NCBI GenBank assembly: GCA_963791885.1
Contig: CAWBUL010000005.1
Span: 2,046,001-2,110,000, forward strand
Source: CAVSUZ01 sp963791885
Lineage (GTDB): Bacteria; Pseudomonadota; Alphaproteobacteria; Acetobacterales; Acetobacteraceae
Length of the DNA stretch: 64,000 nt
Direction of reading: 5' to 3'
Shown here one piece after another: positions 1 through 8,021 of this stretch. Under the pieces are notes generated by a model. It had not been told where the DNA came from and made no database searches. It worked only from the letters and a program-made list of their open reading frames with translations. A program made the position numbers and the translations under genes. The stretch's first letter is position 1; each line of letters begins with the position of its first letter.

Positions 1-1284
1 CCAGCCCCCGCCCTGCTCGCCTGCGCCGCTGTCCTGCTCGGCTCGGCTTCCGCACAGGCGGACCCGATCGAGATCCTGTTCGTTGGAAACAGCTTCACCC
101 ACGGCCGATACGATCCCGTGCGGAACTACAATGCCGGGTTCGGGCCCGGCGATGTGCACGATCTTCTCTGTCCCACCGCTGCGACATGTACCCAGCCGAC
201 CACGCAGGTCGATCCTTCGGCCAACCCGCCCCCAGGATTCCCCTCCGGTCTTCCCGCGCAGCTTGCGTATCTGCAAGCCAATCCGGGTGCCCAATATAAC
301 GAGACCGGACCTGAAGGGGGCGTGCCCGGCATCTTCCTGCAATTCACCAAGGAAGCCGGCCTGGACTACGACGTATCGATCGTGGCGGTCAGCAGCGCGA
401 CGCTGACCGGCTACACGACCGGCACATCCAAGAAATATGCAAGCCAGATAGAAAGTTCTAATTGGAATGACGTGGTGCTGCAGGATCAAAGCTTCGAGCC
501 ACTCCCCAGCAGCATCACCGTCAATGGCAACAGCGTGGCGACGCGGGGGAACTTCGCCAAATTCCAGACCGGTGTGAATCAGATCGTCTCCGGCGTGGAC
601 GCCGCGGATCAGAAGGCAGGAACCGCGAACGCCAAAGTGACGCTGTATGAGACGCAACCGCTCGCGTCCTATGGCTACACCAGCAGCAATCCGAACGCGC
701 CGATCTTTGGCAGTTCCACCAGTCCGCCCGGCGGGGTCAACGCGCCCTATGTCGGGGACACGGACCCGATCGCGGCGATGGCCAATGACCTGCACAACGC
801 GTACGAGAACGCCGCGCAGAACGAGATGTCGTCCAATCCGGGCGGGAGCCAGGTCAACGTGGCGCTCGCGGGTGACGCATGGGTCAGCGCGATCAGCAAA
901 GGGATCGCCATGAACGATCCCTATCTGACCAACGAGCCCGCGGGTGAGGTCGATCTGTGGGACAGCAATCCCCTGGATGCGTGCTGCACGACGCCAATCG
1001 GCTATCATCCCAGCACCTACGGTGCGTATCTCAGCGCGCTGGTGCTGTTCGAGGAGATCACCGGCGTCAATCCGGAAAGCCTGACCGGGGAATTCGACCC
1101 GAGTGATACCGATTCGGCGGCGTACGCGCTGGGGATCAATTCGGAACTCGCCGAGGAGCTGGCAGTCGCCGCGGCGCAGACGGTTCAACTCGGTCAGCCC
1201 GTGCCGGAGCCGCGATCGGTTTTGTTGCTGGTGGGTGGTTTGCTGGCACTAGGTCTTGCCAATGCTCGCAAGCGCCGCGGCTGA
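1..1284 (+). CDS. Secreted SGNH/GDSL-like hydrolase with PEP-CTERM sorting tag (5' end outside window)
   Basis: Predicted exported hydrolase of the SGNH (DUF4886-like) type. The frame is open from the first base, so the start lies upstream; 427 codons are visible. A signal-peptide core ending in ASAQA is followed at once by LFVGNSFTHG, the Block I serine motif. DVVLQDQS and, near the end, GYHPSTYGAYL (candidate catalytic His) fit the other SGNH blocks. The tail has Pro-Glu-Pro (VPEP), a membrane helix (SVLLLVGGLLALGL) and a basic end (RKRRG), the three parts of a PEP-CTERM signal, which an exosortase/archaeosortase-type enzyme would recognise. No such enzyme is in the window. Substrate unknown. 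The fold call is moderate; the sorting tag is clear. Confidence 0.8.
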   Translation, partial: PAPALLACAAVLLGSASAQADPIEILFVGNSFTHGRYDPVRNYNAGFGPGDVHDLLCPTAATCTQPTTQVDPSANPPPGFPSGLPAQLAYLQANPGAQYNETGPEGGVPGIFLQFTKEAGLDYDVSIVAVSSATLTGYTTGTSKKYASQIESSNWNDVVLQDQSFEPLPSSITVNGNSVATRGNFAKFQTGVNQIVSGVDAADQKAGTANAKVTLYETQPLASYGYTSSNPNAPIFGSSTSPPGGVNAPYVGDTDPIAAMANDLHNAYENAAQNEMSSNPGGSQVNVALAGDAWVSAISKGIAMNDPYLTNEPAGEVDLWDSNPLDACCTTPIGYHPSTYGAYLSALVLFEEITGVNPESLTGEFDPSDTDSAAYALGINSELAEELAVAAAQTVQLGQPVPEPRSVLLLVGGLLALGLANARKRRG

Positions 1285-1290
1285 CCCGAG

Positions 1291-1714
1291 TTAACGAAGC
1301 ATCGTATAGGCGGCGAGGGCAGCGCCGAAGCCGCCATAAATGCAGGCGATGAGCACGCCAAGCACCCCCCAGAGATAGGTGCGTGTGGGGAGCTTGGCCA
1401 TCTGCTCCTTGGTGGCGAGGTGAGGGATCGTAGCGTCGAACTTGGCTTCGAGGCGTCCGACGGACGAGTCCAACTTGGCTTCGAGGCGCGCGACAGACAA
1501 ATCCAACTTGGCTTCGCCCGACGGACGCGTCCAGCTTGGCATCTACGCGCGCGACAGACGAGTCCAGCTTGGCATCCAGGCGCGCGATGGACACCCGGAT
1601 CTCGTTCACGTCCGTCTTCATCCCGGTAAAGTTGTCCTCGACCCTCGACACCCTTGCCTCCAGTCCTGAAGGGTAGGCCTGCGGGACTGCGGGTTCAATC
1701 GGCTGGTCGGGCAT
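1291..1714 (-). pseudogene. Hendecad-repeat coiled-coil protein with C-terminal membrane helix, frameshifted
   Basis: From the ATG at 1714 one frame encodes an N-terminal segment and then 11-residue repeats (33 bp each) of the type LDAKLDSSVAR and VDAKLDASVGR. Around 1520-1526 the repeat jumps to another frame, which continues LEAKLDLSVAR, LEAKLDSSVGR, LEAKFDATIPH, then a hydrophobic helix (WGVLGVLIACIYGGFG), and stops at 1291. Joined, the product would be about 140 residues: a hendecad coiled coil anchored at its C-terminus. Such proteins are common in alphaproteobacteria and have no assigned function. A 5-nt loss between repeats would explain the break; it may be repeat slippage, a natural mutation or a sequence error. 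It is divergent from the amidase gene. Confidence 0.6.
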
Positions 1715-1800
1715 CCGGTCCTCGGCTTGTGAGCGATGCGTGAGGATGACGGGGCACCACTGATCAGATATGAACGCGCGTGCAACGTCTGGAGACGCGC

Positions 1801-3291
1801 ATGAGCGAACCTTGCGATCTGGATGCCGTTACGGCGCGCCGCCTGATGGGACAGAAAGCGCTCTCGGCATCGGAACTGCTGCAAAGTTGCATCGCGCGTA
1901 TCGAAGCGGTCGATCACGCCGTGAACGCCATTCCGGAGCGCTGCTTCGATCGCGCGCGCGACGAAGCGCGTCGTGCCGATGCTGCCGTGATGGCAGGGGA
2001 TACGCTTGGCGCGCTGCACGGGCTGCCGCTCGGCGTAAAGGATCTGGAAGATGCCGAGGGACTGCGCACCACATTCGGCAGTCCCATCTTTGCCGACAAC
2101 GTCGCCGCGGCGGATCAGCGCAGCGTCGCGGCCGTGCGCGCCGCTGGTGTCATCGTTGTCGGTAAGACCAACACGCCGGAGTTCGGCGCGGGCGCGAACA
2201 CGCGCAACACGGTGCACGGCGCAACGGGCAACCCGTTCGATCCGACAAAATCCGCGGCGGGATCGTCAGGCGGCTCGGGCGTCGCGCTGGCGACCGGGAT
2301 GGTTCCGATTGCAACCGGATCGGACACCGGCGGCTCTCTGCGCAACCCCGCGGCGTTCAACGGCATCGTCGGCTTCCGCCCGACGCCGGGGCTGGTGCCG
2401 AGCGAAAAACGCGGTCTCGGCTGGTCCAACTTGCCCGTTCTCGGTCCGATGGCCCGCACCGTCCCCGATCTGTGTCTGCTGCTCTCGGCCATGGTGAGCG
2501 ACGACGCGCGCGATCCGCTGGCCACCACTGTTTATGGCCGGACCGTCCGGCGCGCCGAGGATTTCGCTTTACCCGCGCCGATCGACCTAACGCGGCTCCG
2601 CGTCGCGCTGACTGACGATTTTGGTTTCGCACCGACCGAGCGGCACATCCGCGAGGTATTTGCCGAGAAAACCAACCTGTTCCGCCACGTGTTCGCGCGC
2701 GCGGACGATGCCACGCCCGATTGCCGTGGCGCGGATGAGGCGTTCGAAGTCTTGCGCGCGCTGAACTTTCTGGCGGGACATCTGCCGAAGCTGCGGAGCG
2801 GCCAGCCGATCGGGCCGAACGTGCGGGCCAATATCGAGGAGGGATTGCGCTACTCGGCCGAGGATGTCGCGCGCGCCATGGCGGCGCAGACCACCCTCTA
2901 CCGGCACTGGCAGGATTTCTTCCGCGATCACGACGTGATCCTGACTCCGGCTATCACGATCAGCCCTCGGTCCTGGCGCGAACTCTACCCGGCGAAGATC
3001 GACGGCAATCCGACGCGCACCTATTTCCACTGGCTGGCGATGGCCTATGCGGTGACCGTGGCGGGACATCCCGCGCTGTCGCTCCCCGTCGGGCTGGACC
3101 ACGCAGGCATGCCGTTCGGCTTGCAGATCGTCGGGCCGCGCGGGGGCGATGCGCTGGTGCTGTCAGTCGCTGCGGCGCTGGAAGCGATGCTGGCCGGCGA
3201 CGCGCGTACTGCGCGGCCAGAGCCCGACATCGCACGTCTGAAAGCGGCGCCGCCGATCCGGGACATGCCGGAATTCCTCGGATTCGCGTAG
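1801..3291 (+). CDS. Amidase (amidase-signature family)
   Basis: Amide hydrolase of the GatA/amidase-signature fold, 496 aa, the usual length. The Ser-cisSer-Lys triad is visible: Lys80 in LPLGVKDL, cis-Ser155 in GSSGGSG and nucleophile Ser179 in GSDTGGSLR, spaced as in the family. Substrate cannot be read from sequence. It is not likely to be the tRNA amidotransferase subunit because no gatB or gatC lies nearby. I chose the ATG at 1801 because GGAG precedes it at a suitable distance; an in-frame ATG at 1780 would add seven residues. It ends 30 bp before accA, with a hairpin between. Confidence 0.88.
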   Translation: MSEPCDLDAVTARRLMGQKALSASELLQSCIARIEAVDHAVNAIPERCFDRARDEARRADAAVMAGDTLGALHGLPLGVKDLEDAEGLRTTFGSPIFADNVAAADQRSVAAVRAAGVIVVGKTNTPEFGAGANTRNTVHGATGNPFDPTKSAAGSSGGSGVALATGMVPIATGSDTGGSLRNPAAFNGIVGFRPTPGLVPSEKRGLGWSNLPVLGPMARTVPDLCLLLSAMVSDDARDPLATTVYGRTVRRAEDFALPAPIDLTRLRVALTDDFGFAPTERHIREVFAEKTNLFRHVFARADDATPDCRGADEAFEVLRALNFLAGHLPKLRSGQPIGPNVRANIEEGLRYSAEDVARAMAAQTTLYRHWQDFFRDHDVILTPAITISPRSWRELYPAKIDGNPTRTYFHWLAMAYAVTVAGHPALSLPVGLDHAGMPFGLQIVGPRGGDALVLSVAAALEAMLAGDARTARPEPDIARLKAAPPIRDMPEFLGFA

Positions 3292-3295
3292 CGAC

Positions 3296-3320
3296 GGGGC
3301 GCGGTGTAAAGCCGCGCCCC
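3296..3320 (+). promoter_or_regulatory. GC-rich hairpin abutting the accA start codon
   Basis: Perfect 9-bp inverted repeat, GGGGCGCGG (3296-3304) and CCGCGCCCC (3312-3320), with a 7-nt loop. It begins five bases after the amidase stop codon and ends one base before the accA ATG at 3322, in the place where a Shine-Dalgarno sequence should be; none is visible. It could be a terminator for the amidase gene (there is no T tract) or an RNA structure limiting accA translation. The structure is seen directly; its role is inference. Confidence 0.6.
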
Positions 3321-3321
3321 C

Positions 3322-4278
3322 ATGCAGCATTTCCTGGATTTCGAGCGCCCCATCGCGGAGCTGGAAGAAAAGATTGCCGAACTGCGGCGCATGTCCGACC
3401 CGGCAGGGATCAACATCACAGAGGAAATCACCCAGCTCGAGCGCAAGGCCGACACGGAGCTGCGTGCCGCCTATGCCAAGCTGACGCCCTGGCAAAAGGT
3501 CCAGGTCGCGCGCCATCCGGAGCGGCCGAAGGCCTCGGATTACATCGCCGGACTGATCGAGGATTTCATGCCGCTCGCCGGCGACCGCGCCTTCGCGGAT
3601 GACGCGGCGGTGCTGGGCGGGCTCGGACGGTTCCGCGGCCGCCCGGTGGTCGTTCTTGGGACCGAAAAGGGGGCGGATACCGAGAGCAGGATCAGGCACA
3701 ATTTTGGGGCGGCCAGGCCGGAAGGGTACCGGAAGGCGCGGCGGCTGCTGGAGCTGGCGGGACGATTCGGGCTGCCGGTGCTGTCATTCGTGGACACCTC
3801 AGGGGCTTTTCCAGGAGTGGATGCCGAGGAACGGGGCCAGGCGGAGGCCATTGCCCGCTCCATCGAGGCGTGCCTCGGGGCGCCTGTCCCGATCGTCGCC
3901 ACGATTATTGGCGAGGGGGGATCCGGCGGGGCGATTGCGCTCGCGGCCGGGGACGTGGTGCTGATGCTGGAGCATGCGATCTATTCGGTGATCTCCCCCG
4001 AAGGATGCGCCTCGATCTTGTGGCGCGATGCCACCCAGGCACCGGTCGCCGCCGAATCGTTGCGTTTGACAGCGAATGATTTGCTGCGATTCCGGCTGAT
4101 CGACCGGGTGATCGCGGAACCGCTGGGCGGCGCACAGCGCAATCCCGAGGCGGCAATCAACTCCGTGGCCGCGGCGATCACCGAATCGTTGGAGCCGCTC
4201 ATGGATCTCCATCCGACGGCTCTGCGGTCCCGGCGGGAAGAGAAATTCCTGGCGATGGGGCGGGACGTGCCCGGCTAG
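3322..4278 (+). CDS. accA: Acetyl-CoA carboxylase carboxyltransferase subunit alpha
   Basis: Alpha subunit of the carboxyltransferase that, with AccD, moves the carboxyl group from biotin-BCCP to acetyl-CoA to make malonyl-CoA, the first step of fatty acid synthesis; cytosolic. 318 aa, full family length. The N-terminus (QHFLDFERPIAELEEKI) is the typical AccA helical start. The crotonase-like core with VDTSGAFPG, GEGGSGGAIA and ISPEGCASILWRD is intact. No accD, accB or accC is adjacent. The start codon lies directly behind a 9-bp hairpin and has no recognisable ribosome-binding site. Confidence 0.97.
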   Translation: MQHFLDFERPIAELEEKIAELRRMSDPAGINITEEITQLERKADTELRAAYAKLTPWQKVQVARHPERPKASDYIAGLIEDFMPLAGDRAFADDAAVLGGLGRFRGRPVVVLGTEKGADTESRIRHNFGAARPEGYRKARRLLELAGRFGLPVLSFVDTSGAFPGVDAEERGQAEAIARSIEACLGAPVPIVATIIGEGGSGGAIALAAGDVVLMLEHAIYSVISPEGCASILWRDATQAPVAAESLRLTANDLLRFRLIDRVIAEPLGGAQRNPEAAINSVAAAITESLEPLMDLHPTALRSRREEKFLAMGRDVPG

Positions 4279-4409
4279 ATCGGTACAGAACTAAAACTGT
4301 GTCTCTCCCGATAGCGCATGGCCCATCGTCATTTACGTCGGTTTCCTCTTGCGCTGGACGAAGTCTCAAGGCATGCAACGCTCGTTCTGACTTGTCTGGG
4401 AGTCCGTCT

Positions 4410-4913
4410 GTGCGTCCATCCATTTTTCCGGCCATTGCCGCTGCCTGCTGCCTGGGATTGTCCGCCGTTCACGCCGCGCCGCGCTGCGCGGATGAGGCCG
4501 TGTTCAACATCGAGGCGCTGAAAAGCGAAATGATGGTGTTAGCCACGGCCTGTCATGACGATTTGCAGTACAACGCGTTCATCACCCGGTTTCAGCCGGA
4601 ACTGATGGCTAATGAGCATGCATTAGATGCATATTTCAAGCGTGAATACGGCCGGCAGGGGCAGGTGCAACACGATTCGTTCGTGACCAACCTCGCGAAC
4701 GCGCAGTCCGACGTCGGACTGAAGCAGGGCACGGATTTCTGTCCGCGCAACGCCGAGCTGTTCCAGCAAGCCATGGCGGTGACCAGCAATGAGCTGCCGT
4801 CCTTTGCAGCGGGCCAGGACCTGGTCCCTTCGTCCCTGTCGACCTGCACGGCCTCCGCGCCCGCGCGCGAGCCGGTGCATCGGGTCGTGCGTAAGACGGC
4901 AGCGAAGAAATAA
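4410..4913 (+). CDS. Small secreted protein of unknown function
   Basis: 167 aa from a GTG start at 4410, preceded by GGGAG with 7-bp spacing, which decides the start. A signal peptide is evident (SIFPAIAAACCLGLSAVHA, cleavage after AVHA). The mature part has four Cys residues (RCADEAVF, ATACHDD, DFCPRN, LSTCTA), consistent with two disulfides in the periplasm, and a basic tail. I do not recognise the family. It is convergent with the next gene, which ends 5 bp away. Confidence 0.7.
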   Translation: MRPSIFPAIAAACCLGLSAVHAAPRCADEAVFNIEALKSEMMVLATACHDDLQYNAFITRFQPELMANEHALDAYFKREYGRQGQVQHDSFVTNLANAQSDVGLKQGTDFCPRNAELFQQAMAVTSNELPSFAAGQDLVPSSLSTCTASAPAREPVHRVVRKTAAKK

Positions 4914-4917
4914 CGAA

Positions 4918-5562
4918 TCAGTTCCAGGCAGAACCGGCTGCGCGGTCGCGTAAATTCGCGACCCGCAGCATGAGGTCGTGCAGCACGTAGGCTTCGCGGG
5001 TGCGGCACCAGGACTGACCGGATTCCGGGTCGTACTCGGTCGGCATGGTGATGCCGGTTGGAGCATACGCAGCGAAGCCGCTATGGCGCGCTGCCATGAC
5101 GGCCCGCCACAGATGATCGGCAAACGCCACCACGAGAACGGGCTGCGTCGTCCCCGCCAAGCGGTACATTTCGTCCGCGGTCTGCTGGGTGCCGAGATAA
5201 ACCGGCTCACCGCGGCCGTCACGTAAAGGATGGATGGCGGTGACGGGGACGCCCGGTGGAATTGCCTCCGCCACCTCCCACTGCGCGACGATCGGTGCGC
5301 CGGTCGCGCGCCACAGCTCCGCCGCGATCCGCGCCAGGGCCTCATTCACCGGTCCGGGCTCTCGGTTGCCGGACGGGCGCATGCGATTGCCGAAGGTGAA
5401 GGCCAGGATCAACGCGGCGTCGGGGGGCGCGCGTTGGGGCGTACGAAATGTCAGTACTTGATCGATCAGGGTCGCTGCGAGGGTGCGGCCGAGCTCGGGG
5501 GCGTTGAGCTCGGCGGCAAGGTGCTTCGCGAGGAGGCGTGCCAGCTCCTCGCGCTCGCTCAT
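4918..5562 (-). CDS. Conserved hypothetical protein, possibly DUF218/YdcF-like
   Basis: 214 aa, no signal peptide or membrane segment. The order ALILAFTFGNR, then GAPIVAQWEV, then QTADEMYRLAG followed by PVLVVAFADHLWRAVMAAR, loosely recalls the DUF218 (YdcF/SanA/ElyC) fold, where the last block is the 'HMPRA' helix. The match is weak and the usual glycine-rich start is not clear, so no function is assigned. The ATG at 5562 overlaps the end of the lipoprotein gene by 4 bp (ATGA), so the two are translated as a pair. Confidence 0.6.
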   Translation of the reverse strand: MSEREELARLLAKHLAAELNAPELGRTLAATLIDQVLTFRTPQRAPPDAALILAFTFGNRMRPSGNREPGPVNEALARIAAELWRATGAPIVAQWEVAEAIPPGVPVTAIHPLRDGRGEPVYLGTQQTADEMYRLAGTTQPVLVVAFADHLWRAVMAARHSGFAAYAPTGITMPTEYDPESGQSWCRTREAYVLHDLMLRVANLRDRAAGSAWN

Positions 5563-5996
5563 CGCTGTACGGTGACGTTCGCGCGGATGAGCGGCCGGCC
5601 CGGCAGCAGCGTGACGCTGAACGTATCGGGACCGGCGTAGCCTGGGTCAGGCGTGTAATCGATGCGCGTGTCGTCCCCAACCTGATGGATATAGACTTTG
5701 CCGTGGCTGGGTTCGACCGTCAGCAATCCCGCGTCGTACGGCGTTGGGCCCGGCTGATGGACCGTGATGTTGCACCATCCGCCGTCGTTACCAACGGTCA
5801 TGGCCGCGACGGATTCCCGTCCGGGGTTGATGGAGAAGGAACTGACCGTGCAGACGCGCGCGCCGCCGGCAAGGTCGATGGCATAGACGCGACGACTGGG
5901 CGCGGCTTCGGGCGCCGACTGCTGGGCGCAGCCCGAGGCCAGGACTGCCATCGCGAGGGGCGCAAGGCATAGGGAACGGCGAAAAGAGACTCGCAA
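5559..5996 (-). CDS. Predicted lipoprotein with C-terminal Ig-like/cadherin-like domain
   Basis: 145 aa. The N-terminus RRSLCLAPLAMAVLASGC is a lipoprotein signal peptide with lipobox LASGC, so the mature protein should be lipid-anchored in the periplasm or outer membrane. The last third (YTPDPGYAGPDTFSVTL) is the strand signature of tandem cadherin/Ig-like beta domains found in bacterial envelope proteins; only one copy is present. Two Cys in the middle (VCTVS, WCNITV) may form a disulfide. It precedes and overlaps the 214-aa hypothetical protein. Function unknown. Confidence 0.72.
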   Translation of the reverse strand: MRVSFRRSLCLAPLAMAVLASGCAQQSAPEAAPSRRVYAIDLAGGARVCTVSSFSINPGRESVAAMTVGNDGGWCNITVHQPGPTPYDAGLLTVEPSHGKVYIHQVGDDTRIDYTPDPGYAGPDTFSVTLLPGRPLIRANVTVQR

Positions 5997-6101
5997 GTTG
6001 GGAAGCTCCGATGAGAAGGCGGCGGACCCTAGAGCGGGACGGGTGGGGGCGGAAGCGCCGGAAACGCGAATCGCGCTCTTGGATTGATGTGCTCTATCCG
6101 G

Positions 6102-6524
6102 TTACGCCTTGTCCTGCCAACCGCCCAGCTGGCAGATCAACCGCCAGTGTTCGGCCGAGACCGGCATGACCGAAAGCCGGGACTGGCGCACCAGCGCCAG
6201 ATCCGTAAACCGCTTGTCGGCTTTGATCGTCGCGAGGCCGACCGGTTGGGGCATCGGACCAACGGCGCGCATATCAACGCAGACCCAGGGCGTCCCCGGT
6301 TCAGCCGTGGGGTCGGGATAGGCCTCGCGCACCACCTCCACGATCCCGACGATCTCCTTCCCGGTGTTGGAATGGTAGAAGAAGGATTTGTCGCCAGACT
6401 TCATGGCCGCCAGATTGTTACGGGCCATGTGGTTGCGCACGCCCGTCCAAGGTTCGATCCCATTGCGCACCTGATCCTGCCAGGAAAAGGCTTCGGGTTC
6501 CGACTTCACGAGCCAATACTGCAT
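6102..6524 (-). CDS. EVE domain-containing protein
   Basis: 140-aa single EVE domain, a PUA-like fold that in related proteins binds modified bases in DNA or RNA. The start MQYWLVKSEPEAFSW and the later WTGVRNHMARNNL, GDKSFFYHSN and ADKRFTDLALVRQSRL are hallmarks of the bacterial EVE/THYN1 group. I chose ATG 6524 because the domain starts there; the frame is open further upstream but that part overlaps ccmC. It is divergent from ccmC. Confidence 0.93.
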   Translation of the reverse strand: MQYWLVKSEPEAFSWQDQVRNGIEPWTGVRNHMARNNLAAMKSGDKSFFYHSNTGKEIVGIVEVVREAYPDPTAEPGTPWVCVDMRAVGPMPQPVGLATIKADKRFTDLALVRQSRLSVMPVSAEHWRLICQLGGWQDKA

Positions 6525-6612
6525 GCCATATGTGGTACTACAGCGAAGACACAGGCGGAACGCTTCATTCCCACCCCGCTTTTGCGATAGAGAAGCCCCG
6601 GATCTCCTGACC

Positions 6613-7380
6613 GTGGACGCAACCGCAACTCTGGCGCCCCGCCGGCGCAATTTGCATCGCTTTGCCAACCCCGGGCGGTTCACACGCGCCTCCGGCGCGG
6701 TGCTGCCATGGCTGGCCATGCTCGCCCTGATTATCACCACGGCTGGCTTGGTGTGGGGGCTGTTCTTCTCACCGCCGGACTGGCAGCAGGGCGACGCGGT
6801 CCGCATCATGTATATCCATGTGCCGGCGGCTTGGCTCGCATCAGCCGGGTATGCCGGTCTCGCGGTTTGCTCGGTCGTCTCATTGGTGTGGCGTCATCCG
6901 CTGGCCGATCTGGCCGCGATGGAGATCGGGCCGGTCGGTGCCGGCTTCACGGCGCTCTGTCTGATGACCGGCAGCCTGTGGGGCAAGCCGATGTGGGGTA
7001 CGTGGTGGGTATGGGACGCGCGGCTGACCTCGGTACTGATCCTGTTCTTCCTCTACCTGGGCCACATCACGCTCATCCGGGCCTTCGATAATCCGCAACG
7101 CGGCTATCGCGCGGCGGCGATCCTCGCGCTTCTGGGTGCCGTCGACCTGCCGATCATTAAATACAGCGTCTACTGGTGGAACACGCTGCACCAGCCGGAT
7201 ACGATCACGCTCACCGGGGCGCCGAGCATGTACATCACCATGCTATGGCCGCTCCTGCTGACCACGATCGGCTATACGTTGGTGTTCACCGCTATTGTGC
7301 TGGCACGCCTGGGTGCGGCAGTAAATGAGCATCGGCTGCGCGCGCTGCTGATGGCGCGCAGCCAGGGAGCGTCCGCGTGA
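6613..7380 (+). CDS. ccmC: Heme exporter membrane protein CcmC
   Basis: Polytopic inner-membrane protein that loads heme onto CcmE in System I cytochrome c maturation. The Trp-rich heme-handling motif TWWVWDARLTSVLILFF is intact, as are the flanking histidines in IMYIHVPAAW and WWNTLHQP. About 255 aa from the GTG at 6613; no ribosome-binding site settles the start, and a TTG at about 6652 just before HRFANPGRF is equally plausible. First gene of the operon ccmC-D-E-F-G-H-I, each start touching or overlapping the previous stop. The ccmA and ccmB genes usually found upstream are absent. Confidence 0.95.
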   Translation: MDATATLAPRRRNLHRFANPGRFTRASGAVLPWLAMLALIITTAGLVWGLFFSPPDWQQGDAVRIMYIHVPAAWLASAGYAGLAVCSVVSLVWRHPLADLAAMEIGPVGAGFTALCLMTGSLWGKPMWGTWWVWDARLTSVLILFFLYLGHITLIRAFDNPQRGYRAAAILALLGAVDLPIIKYSVYWWNTLHQPDTITLTGAPSMYITMLWPLLLTTIGYTLVFTAIVLARLGAAVNEHRLRALLMARSQGASA

Positions 7381-7514
7381 CGCATCTGCCGTTCGTCGCA
7401 GCGTCCTACGCCTTGGGGGTGCTGGTGCCGTGTGGATACGCCATTGCCGCCTGGCGGCGGCTACGCACCTCCACCAGGAAACTGGCGGCCGTAGACCGCA
7501 GGCGGCGCGCGTGA
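7377..7514 (+). CDS. ccmD: Heme exporter protein CcmD
   Basis: Tiny 45-aa protein, GTG start overlapping the ccmC stop by 4 bp (GTGA), ending 4 bp inside ccmE. One membrane helix (VAASYALGVLVPCGYAIAAW) followed by a basic tail, the layout of CcmD, which helps release holo-CcmE from the CcmABC complex. CcmD is poorly conserved in sequence, so the call rests on size, topology and the fixed position between ccmC and ccmE. Confidence 0.85.
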   Translation: MTHLPFVAASYALGVLVPCGYAIAAWRRLRTSTRKLAAVDRRRRA

Positions 7515-8011
7515 AGCGCAAGCACCGGCGACTGTTGATGCTTCTGGCCTGCGGCGTCGGGGTGGGGTCGGCAAGTGCGCTGGCGCTATCGGCCTTTCAA
7601 AGCAGTCTGGTGTATTTCGTCTCACCCACGCAGATCGCGTCTCATGCGGAGCCACCGGGCCGAACAGTCCGCCTGGGCGGGCTGGTGCAGGCCGGCAGCG
7701 TCCGCCATCTGGTGCAGGACGGCCACCCCGAGGCCCTGTTCCGGGTGACGGACGGAAAGACCGCGATCGACGTGTCCTACCGGGGCATGCTTCCGGATCT
7801 GTTCCGGGAAGGGCAGGGGATCGTTGCGATTGGAACCGTCACGCCCGCTGGCGAATTCCGCGCTTCCGAAGTCCTCGCGAAACATGATGAGAACTATATG
7901 CCCAAGGAGGTCGTGCAGGCCCTGAAAGCGAGCGGCCACTGGGATCCGTCTCAGGGAGAGCCTCCGCCGCCCGCCACGTGGGACACGATGCGGCTGGGCA
8001 AGGGCGGATGA
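7511..8011 (+). CDS. ccmE: Cytochrome c-type biogenesis heme chaperone CcmE
   Basis: Periplasmic heme chaperone, 166 aa, anchored by an N-terminal helix (LLMLLACGVGVGSASALAL) after a basic start. The heme-binding motif HDENYMPKEV is present, with the His that forms the covalent heme bond and the following Tyr. GTG start at 7511 overlapping ccmD by 4 bp; RRKHRR-type basic residues at the start match the family. The C-terminal tail is Pro-rich and likely disordered. Confidence 0.96.
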   Translation: MKRKHRRLLMLLACGVGVGSASALALSAFQSSLVYFVSPTQIASHAEPPGRTVRLGGLVQAGSVRHLVQDGHPEALFRVTDGKTAIDVSYRGMLPDLFREGQGIVAIGTVTPAGEFRASEVLAKHDENYMPKEVVQALKASGHWDPSQGEPPPPATWDTMRLGKGG

Positions 8012-8021
8012 GTCTGGAACC

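Noticed and set aside
1400..1620. Regular 33-bp repeats that could suggest a CRISPR array
   Set aside because: The repeats are coding, contiguous and without spacers; no cas genes nearby.
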